Assembly (NCBI GenBank): GCA_947625135.1
Contig: CANQNE010000014.1
Location: forward strand, 1-56,964
Reading direction: 5' to 3'
DNA from: an uncultured Lachnospiraceae bacterium
Lineage (GTDB): Bacteria > Bacillota > Clostridia > Lachnospirales > Lachnospiraceae
Length of the DNA stretch: 56,964 nucleotides
Numbering within the stretch: the stretch's first letter is position 1; every line of letters starts with the position of its first letter. Made by a program: the position numbers and the translations under genes. Below the pieces are notes generated by a model. It saw only the letters and a list, made by a program, of their open reading frames with translations, did no database searches and was not told the DNA's origin. Positions 42,729-50,899 of the stretch are shown here, piece after piece.

Positions 42729-44138
42729 TTGAAAAAAAAGAAAGTGCGGCAGGCAGAAAAAAGGAAAAGCAAAAATCCGCTCAGATCCGTCAGCAGGCAG
42801 CTTGCAAAAAGGTATATGAGGACCGGATATGAAAAAAGACGGAGGGCGAACATTCAGGAACGGCTGTGCGCTGTTTACCCCATGCAGTCTGCCGAGCGTC
42901 TGCTGCTGGAATATTATGCGGAGCGTGTGGAACTGCTCATGGTCATTTTGTGCGCCGGCGCGCTGCTGTTTCTGGTGACGGCTATAGGAGGTCAGGAGAA
43001 TAAAAAAGGAACGGTCACCGCTATTTCCCGGAATTCCTATCAGGAGGGTGCAAGGGAGGAAGAATTACAGGTGACCATCGGAAAAGAACAGGCGGCGCCC
43101 ATTCGGGTAGAAGTGCAGGAGCGGGCGTACACAGAGGAAGAAATAAAAGCGCTTTTAAAGGAAACGGCGGAAAATCTGGGGACTTTGATCCTTGGGGAAA
43201 ATCAGTCTCTGGATCTGGTTACCGGGAACCTTTCCCTGATTACTGAGGCGAAAGACGGGCTCATTTCCATTCAATGGGAAAGTGACCTGTCGACGCTGAT
43301 CTCCGCTGACGGGGTTTTGCAGGAAGAGGAGTTGACAGAAGAAGGGACGCTGGTGAATCTGGAAGCCGTACTCACCGCGCAAGGACAGACCTACATACAG
43401 CAGCTGGCCGTGCTGGCGAAGAAACCAGAGCAGAGCAGTCAGGAAAAACGGTTGTCCCTCCTTAAAGACAAGATCAGACAGGCGGACGAAGAAGAGAAAA
43501 CGGAGGCGGCGCTGCGGCTGCCGGAAGAAGTGGAGGGACAGCCGGTGATCTATGAGCAGGCCAACACCGGCTCACAGGCAGGAGCCGCGCTGTGGCTTTT
43601 GCTGGCCGCTGCCGGAATAGCCGCCTTCCGTGGAAAATCGGAGAAACTGAAGAAAGCGGCGAAGGATCGGGATCGACAGCTGGAGCTGGACTATCCGGAG
43701 CTTATCAGCAAGCTGACACTGTTGTTTTTGGCCGGGCTGACGATCCGCAGCGCATGGAACCGGATCGTCACGGAATATATCCGCGGCCGGGAGGCGGGAA
43801 AGCCGCTCCGGTATGCCTACGAAGAAATGCTGCTCACCACAAGAGAAATGCAGAGCGGTATGCAGGAGGGAGAAGCGTATGATCGGTTCGGACGCAGGTG
43901 TAAGCTGGCCGGCTATGTGAAGCTGGGGGTATTGCTGAAGCAGAACCTGCAGAAGGGCAGCAGGGGATTGACGCAGCTGTTGACCTATGAGGGGATTCAG
44001 GCTATGGAGGAGCGCAAAAACCTTGCAAAGCGGATGGGGGAGGAGGCTTCCACAAAGCTGCTGCTGCCGATGCTCCTTATGCTGGCGGTGGTGTTGATCA
44101 TTCTGATTGTTCCCGCATTATTGTCTATGGGGTTTTAG
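42729..44138 (+). CDS. tadC: Tad platform protein TadC-like with large inserted domain
   Basis: A 469-residue protein. The last 150 residues look like a T2SF domain (KLTLLFLAGLTIRSAWNRIV and GSRGLTQLLTYEGIQAMEE) and a final membrane helix. The first membrane helix is near residues 67-88 and the second only near 283-300. The 190 residues between are hydrophilic and rich in Glu (VEVQERAYTEEEIKALLKET) and probably lie outside the membrane. Ordinary TadC proteins are about 300 residues, so this is an insertion specific to this group. The TTG start has GAGGTG six bases upstream. Confidence 0.75.
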   Translation: MKKKKVRQAEKRKSKNPLRSVSRQLAKRYMRTGYEKRRRANIQERLCAVYPMQSAERLLLEYYAERVELLMVILCAGALLFLVTAIGGQENKKGTVTAISRNSYQEGAREEELQVTIGKEQAAPIRVEVQERAYTEEEIKALLKETAENLGTLILGENQSLDLVTGNLSLITEAKDGLISIQWESDLSTLISADGVLQEEELTEEGTLVNLEAVLTAQGQTYIQQLAVLAKKPEQSSQEKRLSLLKDKIRQADEEEKTEAALRLPEEVEGQPVIYEQANTGSQAGAALWLLLAAAGIAAFRGKSEKLKKAAKDRDRQLELDYPELISKLTLLFLAGLTIRSAWNRIVTEYIRGREAGKPLRYAYEEMLLTTREMQSGMQEGEAYDRFGRRCKLAGYVKLGVLLKQNLQKGSRGLTQLLTYEGIQAMEERKNLAKRMGEEASTKLLLPMLLMLAVVLIILIVPALLSMGF

Positions 44139-44164
44139 AAAGGGAAAATGGAAAGGAGAAAGCG

Positions 44165-44332
44165 ATGAAAAACTGGAAAGCGTTACTGAAGGATGAAGCC
44201 GGGATCGGCGTGGTAGAAATGATTTTGATTTTAGTGGTGCTGATCGGACTGGTTATCATTTTCAAATCCCAGTTAAATGCACTGGTGCAAAATATCTTCA
44301 AGCGGGTCACTTCTCAGAGCAATGCGATCTGA
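44165..44332 (+). CDS. flp: Flp-family pilin
   Basis: A 55-residue class IVc prepilin: short leader MKNWKALLKDEAG, then the hydrophobic core IGVVEMILILVVLIGLVI with the conserved Glu five residues after the likely cut, and a short tail ending SQSNAI. GGAG precedes the ATG. It lies between tadC and the DUF5702 gene and is the probable major pilin. Confidence 0.88.
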   Translation: MKNWKALLKDEAGIGVVEMILILVVLIGLVIIFKSQLNALVQNIFKRVTSQSNAI

Positions 44333-44350
44333 GCAAAAAGGAGGCGGATC

Positions 44351-45922
44351 GTGAGAAAAGAAAAATCAGGTGTACTGACGGTATTTGTCTGTCTGATCCT
44401 TGTACTGATGCTGACGTTTCTCTGTACTGTAGCGGAAGCCGTACGCATTGCGGGCAGCAGGATACAGGCACAGGCGGCAGCAGACTCGGCGATGGATTCC
44501 CTGTTTTCCGAGTATCACAGACCGTTATTTGAAAACTATGACCTGTTTTTTATCAGCGGCGTCTATGATACCGGTGTTTTTGCCCCTGAAAATCTGACAG
44601 GGCGGCTGAGCGCCTATATGTCTTATAATCTGCAGCCGGAAAAGGAGAACCGGCTTTTGCAGAATACAGATTTCTGGCTTCTGACGCCGGAGTCCTGCAG
44701 GCTGACATCCTATACCGTCGCCACGGATCACGATTGCAGCGCCTACCGGACGCAGGCCGCGGACAGTATGAAATACGAGGTGGGAAAGCAGCTTTTGGAT
44801 AAGCTGCAGTCATGGGAAGAAGATCCGCCTGATATAGAAGCGCTGGAAAAGTCCCTCAGTGACCGGGAAACAAAAAGCGACGAGGAAATCCGTAAACAGG
44901 AGGCGCTTTTGCGGGAAGAACAGGAGGCCGCCGGCGGTCAGGAAGCAGCGGGGGAATCGCAGGATGGACACGGGCCGTCGGGTACGGCGGCTCTGGCCAC
45001 GCCGGAGCCGGACGCCTTCAATCCGATCACGTTTATCAAGGAGCTGAAGAAAAAAGGGATTTTACAGCTGGTGATGCCTGCTTCTGCGGAAATCTCCGAA
45101 AAAACGATTCCGGAGGAGGAGTCGCTCTCAAAGCGGAAGCTGCTGCAGGGAACAGCCGGCGGGCAGGAAAAAGGGCTTCTGGACGATCTGAAAGAAAAGG
45201 CGTTGTTTCACGAATATTTACTATCAAAATTTTCCAGCGCCGTGAAAGAAAAACCGCTGCATTTCAGTGAAGGAAAGGCGTTGTCATACGAGCTGGAATA
45301 TATTCTGGCGGGAGAAGACAAGGATATGGATAATTTAAAGTCGGTGGTACACAGACTGCTGCTTGTGCGGGAGGCGGCAAATTTTGCTTATCTGATGACG
45401 GATTCGGTCAAGCAGGTACAGGCGGAGACGGCGGCGCTGGCTGTCACGGGGCTGGCGGGCATCGCGCCCCTGTGCAAAGCGGTGAAATACGGAATTTTGC
45501 TGGCGTGGGCTTATGGAGAAAGCATCATGGATGTGCGCAGCCTGCTTGCCGGGGGTACGGTGGCGCCTGTGAAAACAGAAGCGACATGGCAGCTGGAGCT
45601 TGAAAACATCAAAACGCTGGTCTCCGGAAATGACAAAAGCGCCAACGTGCAGGAGGGCGGATTGGACTATGAAGGGTATCTGCGGCTTCTGCTCTTCGGA
45701 GAAAAGGAGGAGACTATCACCCTTCGGAGTCTGACGCTCATTGAACAGAATATCAGGCTGCAGACGGGTGAGGAAGGGTTCCGGGCAGACGGGCTGGTAG
45801 CGCAGGTGACAGCGGAGACAAGCTGTCGCATACAGCCGCTGTTTTTTTCCTTCCGGTTCATGAGACAATACGTTTACAGTCCTTCGTTTACCGCAGTCAG
45901 CGAAGGCGCATATATAAAATAA
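44351..45922 (+). CDS. DUF5702 (TadG-like) protein
   Basis: A 523-residue protein with one N-terminal membrane segment (GVLTVFVCLILVLMLTFLCT) preceded by a short basic leader, then a large extracellular part starting IQAQAAADSAMDSLFSEYHR, the DUF5702 signature also seen in TadG-like proteins. A low-complexity Glu/Gln stretch lies near residues 175-220. Probably a minor pilin or pilus assembly factor. The GTG start follows AAAAGGAGG. Confidence 0.82.
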   Translation: MRKEKSGVLTVFVCLILVLMLTFLCTVAEAVRIAGSRIQAQAAADSAMDSLFSEYHRPLFENYDLFFISGVYDTGVFAPENLTGRLSAYMSYNLQPEKENRLLQNTDFWLLTPESCRLTSYTVATDHDCSAYRTQAADSMKYEVGKQLLDKLQSWEEDPPDIEALEKSLSDRETKSDEEIRKQEALLREEQEAAGGQEAAGESQDGHGPSGTAALATPEPDAFNPITFIKELKKKGILQLVMPASAEISEKTIPEEESLSKRKLLQGTAGGQEKGLLDDLKEKALFHEYLLSKFSSAVKEKPLHFSEGKALSYELEYILAGEDKDMDNLKSVVHRLLLVREAANFAYLMTDSVKQVQAETAALAVTGLAGIAPLCKAVKYGILLAWAYGESIMDVRSLLAGGTVAPVKTEATWQLELENIKTLVSGNDKSANVQEGGLDYEGYLRLLLFGEKEETITLRSLTLIEQNIRLQTGEEGFRADGLVAQVTAETSCRIQPLFFSFRFMRQYVYSPSFTAVSEGAYIK

Positions 45923-45924
45923 GC

Positions 45925-46004
45925 GCGATGCAGAGCCGGCGCTGTGCAGAACCGGCGCGATACAGAGCCGGCATGATACAGAGCCGGCGTGATACAGAAC
46001 CGGC
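45925..46004 (+). repeat. five tandem 16-bp repeats between tad genes
   Basis: Units at 45925, 45941, 45957, 45973 and 45989, consensus GYGATACAGARCCGGC. The array fills almost the whole gap between the DUF5702 gene and the next tad gene. It contains no stem long enough to act as a terminator. Confidence 0.9.
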
Positions 46005-46031
46005 AAAAAATATTTGGAAAGGCAGACGGAA

Positions 46032-46955
46032 ATGCTCTCTTTCATCAGCAATCTCTTTCACCAGACAACAATTTTCATACAGGCACATCTTCAGGATATT
46101 CAACCTCATACCTTTGCTGTCCGGCATGATCCGGGAAAGAGAGCATCTCTGTCTGCCTTTCGGCGAAAAGGAACGCTGACAGTGGAGGCGGCCTTCGTAT
46201 TTCCAATGTTCCTCATCGCCATGCTGACGATCCTTTCTTTTGCACAGGTGATCAAAACGGAGCTCTCTGTCATTGGCCCTTTGCATCAGACAGGAAGAAA
46301 GCTGGCGCAGACCGCCTATCTGTATGAGCGGGTGAAACAACATTCCGGGATCCTTCAGCAGACGGAAGGACAGTTTTTGGCAGGAGGACTTACGGCAGCG
46401 GCGGCAAAGCAGGAGCTGATAGAAGGGATAGGAAAAAAAACATTGGAAACCGGCGGAATCGTAGACGGGGTAAATGGAATATCCCTGCTCTATTCAAAAT
46501 TGCCGGATGAAGATGGAATGATCGATCTTGTGGTAAGTTATCGGATCAGTTTGCCCTTTCAGCTGCTCCCCCTTCCAAAAATCCCGGTGGCGCAGCGCTG
46601 CAGAGTGCATGAATGGATCGGGTATGAGGCGGGTTCGCAGACGGAGGAGCAGACAGTCTATGTGACGGAAAACGGCGCCGTCTATCATCTGCGGCTTACC
46701 TGCACCCATCTGAAGCTCTCCATCCGGCAGGTGGACTGGGCCAGTCTCCGGCAGCTGCGCAACACGGCGGGAGGAAAATATTATCCCTGCCAGAGCTGTA
46801 AGCCGAACGCCGGGGGACCTGTATATATCACAACGGACGGAACAAGATATCATGGCTCATTAAACTGCAGCGGATTGAAAAGAGGCGTCCGGGAAATCCC
46901 GCTGTCTCAGGTGGGGGAACTTCCCCTTTGCAGCCGGTGCCGGGATGGGGAATAG
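46032..46955 (+). CDS. TadE-like pseudopilin with two Cys-rich metal-binding-like modules
   Basis: A 307-residue product. A leader of about 40 residues is followed by FRRKGTLTVEAAFVFPMFLI, a TadE-type prepilin signature. The C-terminal 100 residues hold two related modules: VYHLRLTCTHLKLSIRQV ending YYPCQSC, and RYHGSLNCSGLKRGV ending PLCSRC. The YHxxxC...CxxC pattern resembles the C-terminal module seen after many secreted nucleases. ATG 46032 was preferred to a TTG at 46014. Confidence 0.72.
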   Translation: MLSFISNLFHQTTIFIQAHLQDIQPHTFAVRHDPGKRASLSAFRRKGTLTVEAAFVFPMFLIAMLTILSFAQVIKTELSVIGPLHQTGRKLAQTAYLYERVKQHSGILQQTEGQFLAGGLTAAAAKQELIEGIGKKTLETGGIVDGVNGISLLYSKLPDEDGMIDLVVSYRISLPFQLLPLPKIPVAQRCRVHEWIGYEAGSQTEEQTVYVTENGAVYHLRLTCTHLKLSIRQVDWASLRQLRNTAGGKYYPCQSCKPNAGGPVYITTDGTRYHGSLNCSGLKRGVREIPLSQVGELPLCSRCRDGE

Positions 46956-46966
46956 GAGGAACAGCT

Positions 46967-47404
46967 GTGGAAGATCTGTATGTATATGGATGTACGGCTT
47001 TTTTGGGAATCTGCGCGGTATTTGATTACCGCACCAAAACCATACCGGTAAAAGGGGCGCAGGTGACAGCCGCCGCCGGCGTGCTGCTCAGGATGGCGGA
47101 AGGGACGCTGTTTACATGGCCGGTTTGCGGGGGAATCCTGCTGGGAGTTTTTTTCTGGATGCTGTCAAAGGCAACGGCGCAGCAGATCGGCGAGGGAGAC
47201 GGCATCATGCTGGCGGTGACGGGACTTTATACAGGCTTCTGGCAGACTGCGGAACTGTTACTTGGGGCGCTGCTTCTGGCGGCGGGAGTGTCCGTGTGGC
47301 TGCTGCTGCGCAAAAAGGCTACATGGCGCACGGAGCTGCCCTTTGCGCCATTTTTGTTCGGTGCTTACTGTATCCTGCAGCTGTCCAATACGGCCGGGGT
47401 TTGA
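46967..47404 (+). CDS. type IV prepilin peptidase, second copy
   Basis: A 145-residue A24-type membrane peptidase. Catalytic aspartates are in CAVFDYRTKTIPV and IGEGDGIMLA. It is shorter and distinct from the first copy at 39172, so the two may process different pilins. GTG 46967 follows AGGAGG; an upstream in-frame TTG at 46928 overlaps the preceding gene. Confidence 0.8.
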   Translation: MEDLYVYGCTAFLGICAVFDYRTKTIPVKGAQVTAAAGVLLRMAEGTLFTWPVCGGILLGVFFWMLSKATAQQIGEGDGIMLAVTGLYTGFWQTAELLLGALLLAAGVSVWLLLRKKATWRTELPFAPFLFGAYCILQLSNTAGV

Positions 47405-47449
47405 GATCCGGAAAGCAGGAGGAAGGAGGAGGCAGAAAGGAGGAAACGG

Positions 47450-47896
47450 GTGATCTGTCACATAAAAAGAACGGAGGGCAGGCAGCCTGCAGGGCGGGGC
47501 AGCTTCACCATAGAGGCCGCTGTGCTGATGCCTATCCTGATGAATCTGGTACTGTTGATTCTGTATATGGGCTTTTACTGGTACAATACTGCAGTCTGCG
47601 CGTATGCCTGCTACACTTACGGCAGATCGTGGGGGATCGGCAGCGGGGAACAGACGCCGGAGGAGATGAAGAAGGAGCTGGAAAAACAGGTGCTTGGAAT
47701 GAAGTCTCTGGAGATTGACCGGCAGCAGGAGGGAGAAAAGATGATCATAACAGTAAAAGGGGCCATGCAGATTCCGGTTGTGAACCGGACGCTGGTCATT
47801 GAAGAAAGGCAGCTGGTTTACCGGCTGGATCAGCGGGCTTATATTCTGAAATATGATCTGATATTAGATCCGATCTTGCCGGAAAGTAACAGGTAA
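47450..47896 (+). CDS. TadE-like pseudopilin
   Basis: A 148-residue protein. The prepilin-like sequence GRGSFTIEAAVLMPILMNLV, with Glu at the fifth position of the mature core, is followed by a hydrophobic helix and a soluble domain (EEMKKELEKQVLGMKSLEID). The GTG start has AAGGAGG seven bases upstream. Confidence 0.78.
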   Translation: MICHIKRTEGRQPAGRGSFTIEAAVLMPILMNLVLLILYMGFYWYNTAVCAYACYTYGRSWGIGSGEQTPEEMKKELEKQVLGMKSLEIDRQQEGEKMIITVKGAMQIPVVNRTLVIEERQLVYRLDQRAYILKYDLILDPILPESNR

Positions 47897-47910
47897 AGGC
47901 AGGTGGAAGG

Positions 47911-48969
47911 ATGCCGAAGGCACAATATAAAAGAGATTTGAATCATCATTATCTGGTATTTCCCTGCCGGGAGGAGGAACAGGATTACCGGATTTCCATG
48001 CTCTGTTATCAGAAGACGGAAGAATTGCTTCCCTGTACGGCCCGGCGGATTGACGGGGAATTGCTCCTTGCCTACGATATCAGCGGATTGCAGTCTATGG
48101 AACAGGTTTTCGGCAAGCGCCCTATGGAGGCGGAGGATCTGCGGGAGCTTTTGCAGACGCTTTCCCAGACAGCGGAGCGCATCAAAGAATATTTGCTGGA
48201 TGCGGAACTTCTGGTGCTGGATCCCGCATATATTTTTTTGACGGGCGAAGGGCGGTATCGGTTCTGCTGCTTTCCGGACAGTGAGGAAACGGTTTTTGTC
48301 CGGATGCACCGGCTTGGAGAATTTATTCTCAATATTCTGGATCATAAGGATGAAGGGGCGGTGCAGCTGGGGTATTGCCTGTACAGAAATACCATGCAGG
48401 AAAATTTCAGTCTGGAGCAGATTTTGTCCGGGGAGATCGTACTGCCGGAAAAAAAGAAAAGAGAAAACAGGATTTCTGAGGAGCCGGCCGAAAGCGTGCA
48501 TTTGCCCAGGGAGGCATCAGAAGAAAAGACTCCGAAGGCATCCGGCAAAATTTTTCCCTCGGGAATCAAAAGGCGGGGTCTGTTTAAGCATAAGCAGGAA
48601 TACAGAAAAAAGGAACGCATACCCTTCTATGCAAAGGAGGAACTGTTTTCTTGCGGGGAGGGAACCTGTATGCTGCAGGGCGTCAATTACCCGGAGCTGA
48701 CGTTTTCGCCCGCCGGGTTTCCGTTCCTCCTTGGGTCTTTGGAAAGCGGCGTGGACGGCTATGTGGATGTGGAGGGCGTCAGCAGATTTCACGCAAGGAT
48801 CGATCAGGAGGATGGGATCTATTATGTGACGGACCTTGGCTCCGCTTCCGGAACGTTTGTCAATCAGGAACGGCTGATGCCGGAATCCCCCCGGGCGGTG
48901 ACGGTGGGCGATATCATCCGTCTGGGACAGGTAAATTTCGCTTTTCTGCATAAAAATAATGGAAAATGA
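47911..48969 (+). CDS. DUF6382 and FHA-domain protein
   Basis: A 352-residue cytoplasmic protein. The first 190 residues match the DUF6382 pattern (LLLAYDISGLQSMEQVF). A charged linker follows. The last 85 residues form an FHA domain with GSLESGVDGYVDVEGVSRFH and TDLGSASGTFVNQ, the phosphothreonine-binding loops. It ends the tad locus and may tie pilus activity to Ser/Thr kinase signalling; no kinase gene is in the window. Confidence 0.82.
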   Translation: MPKAQYKRDLNHHYLVFPCREEEQDYRISMLCYQKTEELLPCTARRIDGELLLAYDISGLQSMEQVFGKRPMEAEDLRELLQTLSQTAERIKEYLLDAELLVLDPAYIFLTGEGRYRFCCFPDSEETVFVRMHRLGEFILNILDHKDEGAVQLGYCLYRNTMQENFSLEQILSGEIVLPEKKKRENRISEEPAESVHLPREASEEKTPKASGKIFPSGIKRRGLFKHKQEYRKKERIPFYAKEELFSCGEGTCMLQGVNYPELTFSPAGFPFLLGSLESGVDGYVDVEGVSRFHARIDQEDGIYYVTDLGSASGTFVNQERLMPESPRAVTVGDIIRLGQVNFAFLHKNNGK

Positions 48970-49026
48970 GACACTATCTGCTAATGAAATTTTTTTAGAA
49001 CAGATCTTTTGCGGAAGGAGAAAACA

Positions 49027-50196
49027 ATGCTTTTAGTGGATCATGGAACTGTCTATACGATGGAAGGCCCGGTTTTGAAAGGCGGATATGTACTTTGCAG
49101 GGATGATAAGATTCTGGAAGTCGGGGAAGATTTTTCGAAAAGCGCCTATCGGGGACAAGAAAAAGAAATGGAGTATATTGACGCTTCTCATTGCATCGTG
49201 ATGCCGGGGATCATAGAAGCCCATTGCCATGTGGGAATTACGGAGGAGCAGAAGGGATTAGAAGGGGACGACTGCAACGAGGTGACAGATCCCATCACGC
49301 CGCAGCTTCGGGCGATCGACGCCATCAATCCCATGGATGCGGCGTTTGCCAACGCCATGGAGGCGGGGATTACCGGACTGATGGTGGGACCGGGCAGCTC
49401 CAATGTGGTGGGCGGTCAGTTTGCTTTTGTAAAGACTTACGGGCGCTGCATTGATGAAATGATCGTCAAAGCGCCTGCGGCGATGAAAGTGGCGTTCGGG
49501 GAAAATCCCAAAAAAAATTACGGGAGTCAGGGCAATACCCCTTCCACTCGGATGGCCATTGCGGCCATGCTTCGGGAAGAGTTGACAAAAGCCCGGGAAT
49601 ATGCCAAAAACCGGCAGGAAAAGGAGCTTGATTTCCGGCTGGAGCCATGGCTGCCTGTGCTGTCAGGAGAGATTCCCATGAAAGCGCATGTACACCGCAC
49701 GGACGATATCCTGACCGCCATCCGGATCGGCAGGGAATTTGGACTGGATGTAACGCTGGATCATTGCAGCGAGGGACATCTGATCCGCGAAGAGATCGCG
49801 GACAGCGGTTACAGCGCAATTGTGGGCCCGGCCATGACTTCCAGAAATAAGATCGAGGTGCGGTACGTGGATTTCAAAACCCCGGGGGAACTGCGGGAGT
49901 TTGGCGTACCGGTTGCCATTACCACAGATCATCCGGTGACCCTGATCCAATATCTGCCGCTCTGCGCGGGCATGGCCGTAAAAAAAGGAATGGATTATAT
50001 GCAGGCACTGGAGGCGATTACCATCAGCGCCGCAAGGATCTGCCGGGTGGATGACCGGGTGGGAAGCCTCCGCCCGGGCAAGGATGCGGATCTGGCGGTG
50101 TTTAGCGGAAACCCCCTGGAAATATTTACCGATAATCTGTATACAGTCATTAACGGAAAAGTGGTGTGGGACAAAAAAGCTAGTGACAAATCCTGA
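49027..50196 (+). CDS. amidohydrolase-family protein
   Basis: A 389-residue cytoplasmic metal-dependent hydrolase of the imidazolonepropionase/dihydroorotase-like group. Metal ligands appear in GIIEAHCHVG (HxH), TLDHCSEGH and AITTDHPVTL. The C-terminal KDADLAVFSGNPLEIFTDN is the usual end of this group. The substrate is unknown. ATG 49027 with GGAAGGAG upstream was preferred to an in-frame start at 49009. Confidence 0.85.
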   Translation: MLLVDHGTVYTMEGPVLKGGYVLCRDDKILEVGEDFSKSAYRGQEKEMEYIDASHCIVMPGIIEAHCHVGITEEQKGLEGDDCNEVTDPITPQLRAIDAINPMDAAFANAMEAGITGLMVGPGSSNVVGGQFAFVKTYGRCIDEMIVKAPAAMKVAFGENPKKNYGSQGNTPSTRMAIAAMLREELTKAREYAKNRQEKELDFRLEPWLPVLSGEIPMKAHVHRTDDILTAIRIGREFGLDVTLDHCSEGHLIREEIADSGYSAIVGPAMTSRNKIEVRYVDFKTPGELREFGVPVAITTDHPVTLIQYLPLCAGMAVKKGMDYMQALEAITISAARICRVDDRVGSLRPGKDADLAVFSGNPLEIFTDNLYTVINGKVVWDKKASDKS

Positions 50197-50211
50197 AAAG
50201 TAAGCTATAGT
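50183..50211 (+). promoter_or_regulatory. promoter for pth-mfd
   Basis: GTGACA (50183-50188), 17 nt, then TATAGT (50206-50211). The -35 lies inside the end of the amidohydrolase gene. Confidence 0.55.
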
Positions 50212-50281
50212 TGTACAGGAAACAAGTTGCTGCGCGGTGAACGGCGCGCGGCGCCGGATTTAAAGGGAAGGATCTATAGCT

Positions 50282-50899
50282 ATGAATATCATCGTGGGAT
50301 TGGGAAACCCGACTGCACAGTATGAAAATACCCGCCATAATGTAGGGTTTGATGTGATCGACCTGCTGGCAGAACGTTACGGGATCTCTGTTACGGAGAG
50401 AAAGCACCGGGCATATTGCGGAAGCGGTGTGATCGAGGGGCACAGGGTATTGCTGATGAAGCCTCAGACATATATGAACGCCAGCGGGGAGAGCATCCAG
50501 TCCGCGGTGCAGTTTTACAAATGTGATCCTGCCCGGGAACTGATCGTGCTGTGCGATGATATCAATCTGGATGTGGGCCGTCTGCGCATCCGAAAAAAGG
50601 GAAGCGCAGGAGGGCACAATGGGCTGAAAAACATTATCGCCCACCTGCACACAGAGGAATTTCATCGCGTCCGTATTGGCGTGGGGCATAAGCCGGAGGC
50701 TTATGATCTGGTGGATTTTGTGCTGGGCCGGTTTTCAAAGGCTGAGCGGGCGCAGATCGACGACGGCGAGCAGGAGGCGGCAGAGGCGGTAAAGGTGATG
50801 CTGACGGAAGGCGCGGAGGCAGCGATGAATGTATTTAACCGCGCAAAGAAAGGGCAGCAGGAATCAGAACAGGCAGCGGAGAGCGAAAGGAAACTATGA
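50282..50899 (+). CDS. pth: peptidyl-tRNA hydrolase
   Basis: Releases peptides from stalled peptidyl-tRNA. The 205-residue product has IVGLGNPTAQYENTRHNVGF with the catalytic His, KPQTYMNASGES and KGSAGGHNGLKNII. The C-terminal tail is longer than in E. coli. Its stop overlaps the mfd start (ATGA), a conserved Firmicute arrangement. Confidence 0.95.
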   Translation: MNIIVGLGNPTAQYENTRHNVGFDVIDLLAERYGISVTERKHRAYCGSGVIEGHRVLLMKPQTYMNASGESIQSAVQFYKCDPARELIVLCDDINLDVGRLRIRKKGSAGGHNGLKNIIAHLHTEEFHRVRIGVGHKPEAYDLVDFVLGRFSKAERAQIDDGEQEAAEAVKVMLTEGAEAAMNVFNRAKKGQQESEQAAESERKL

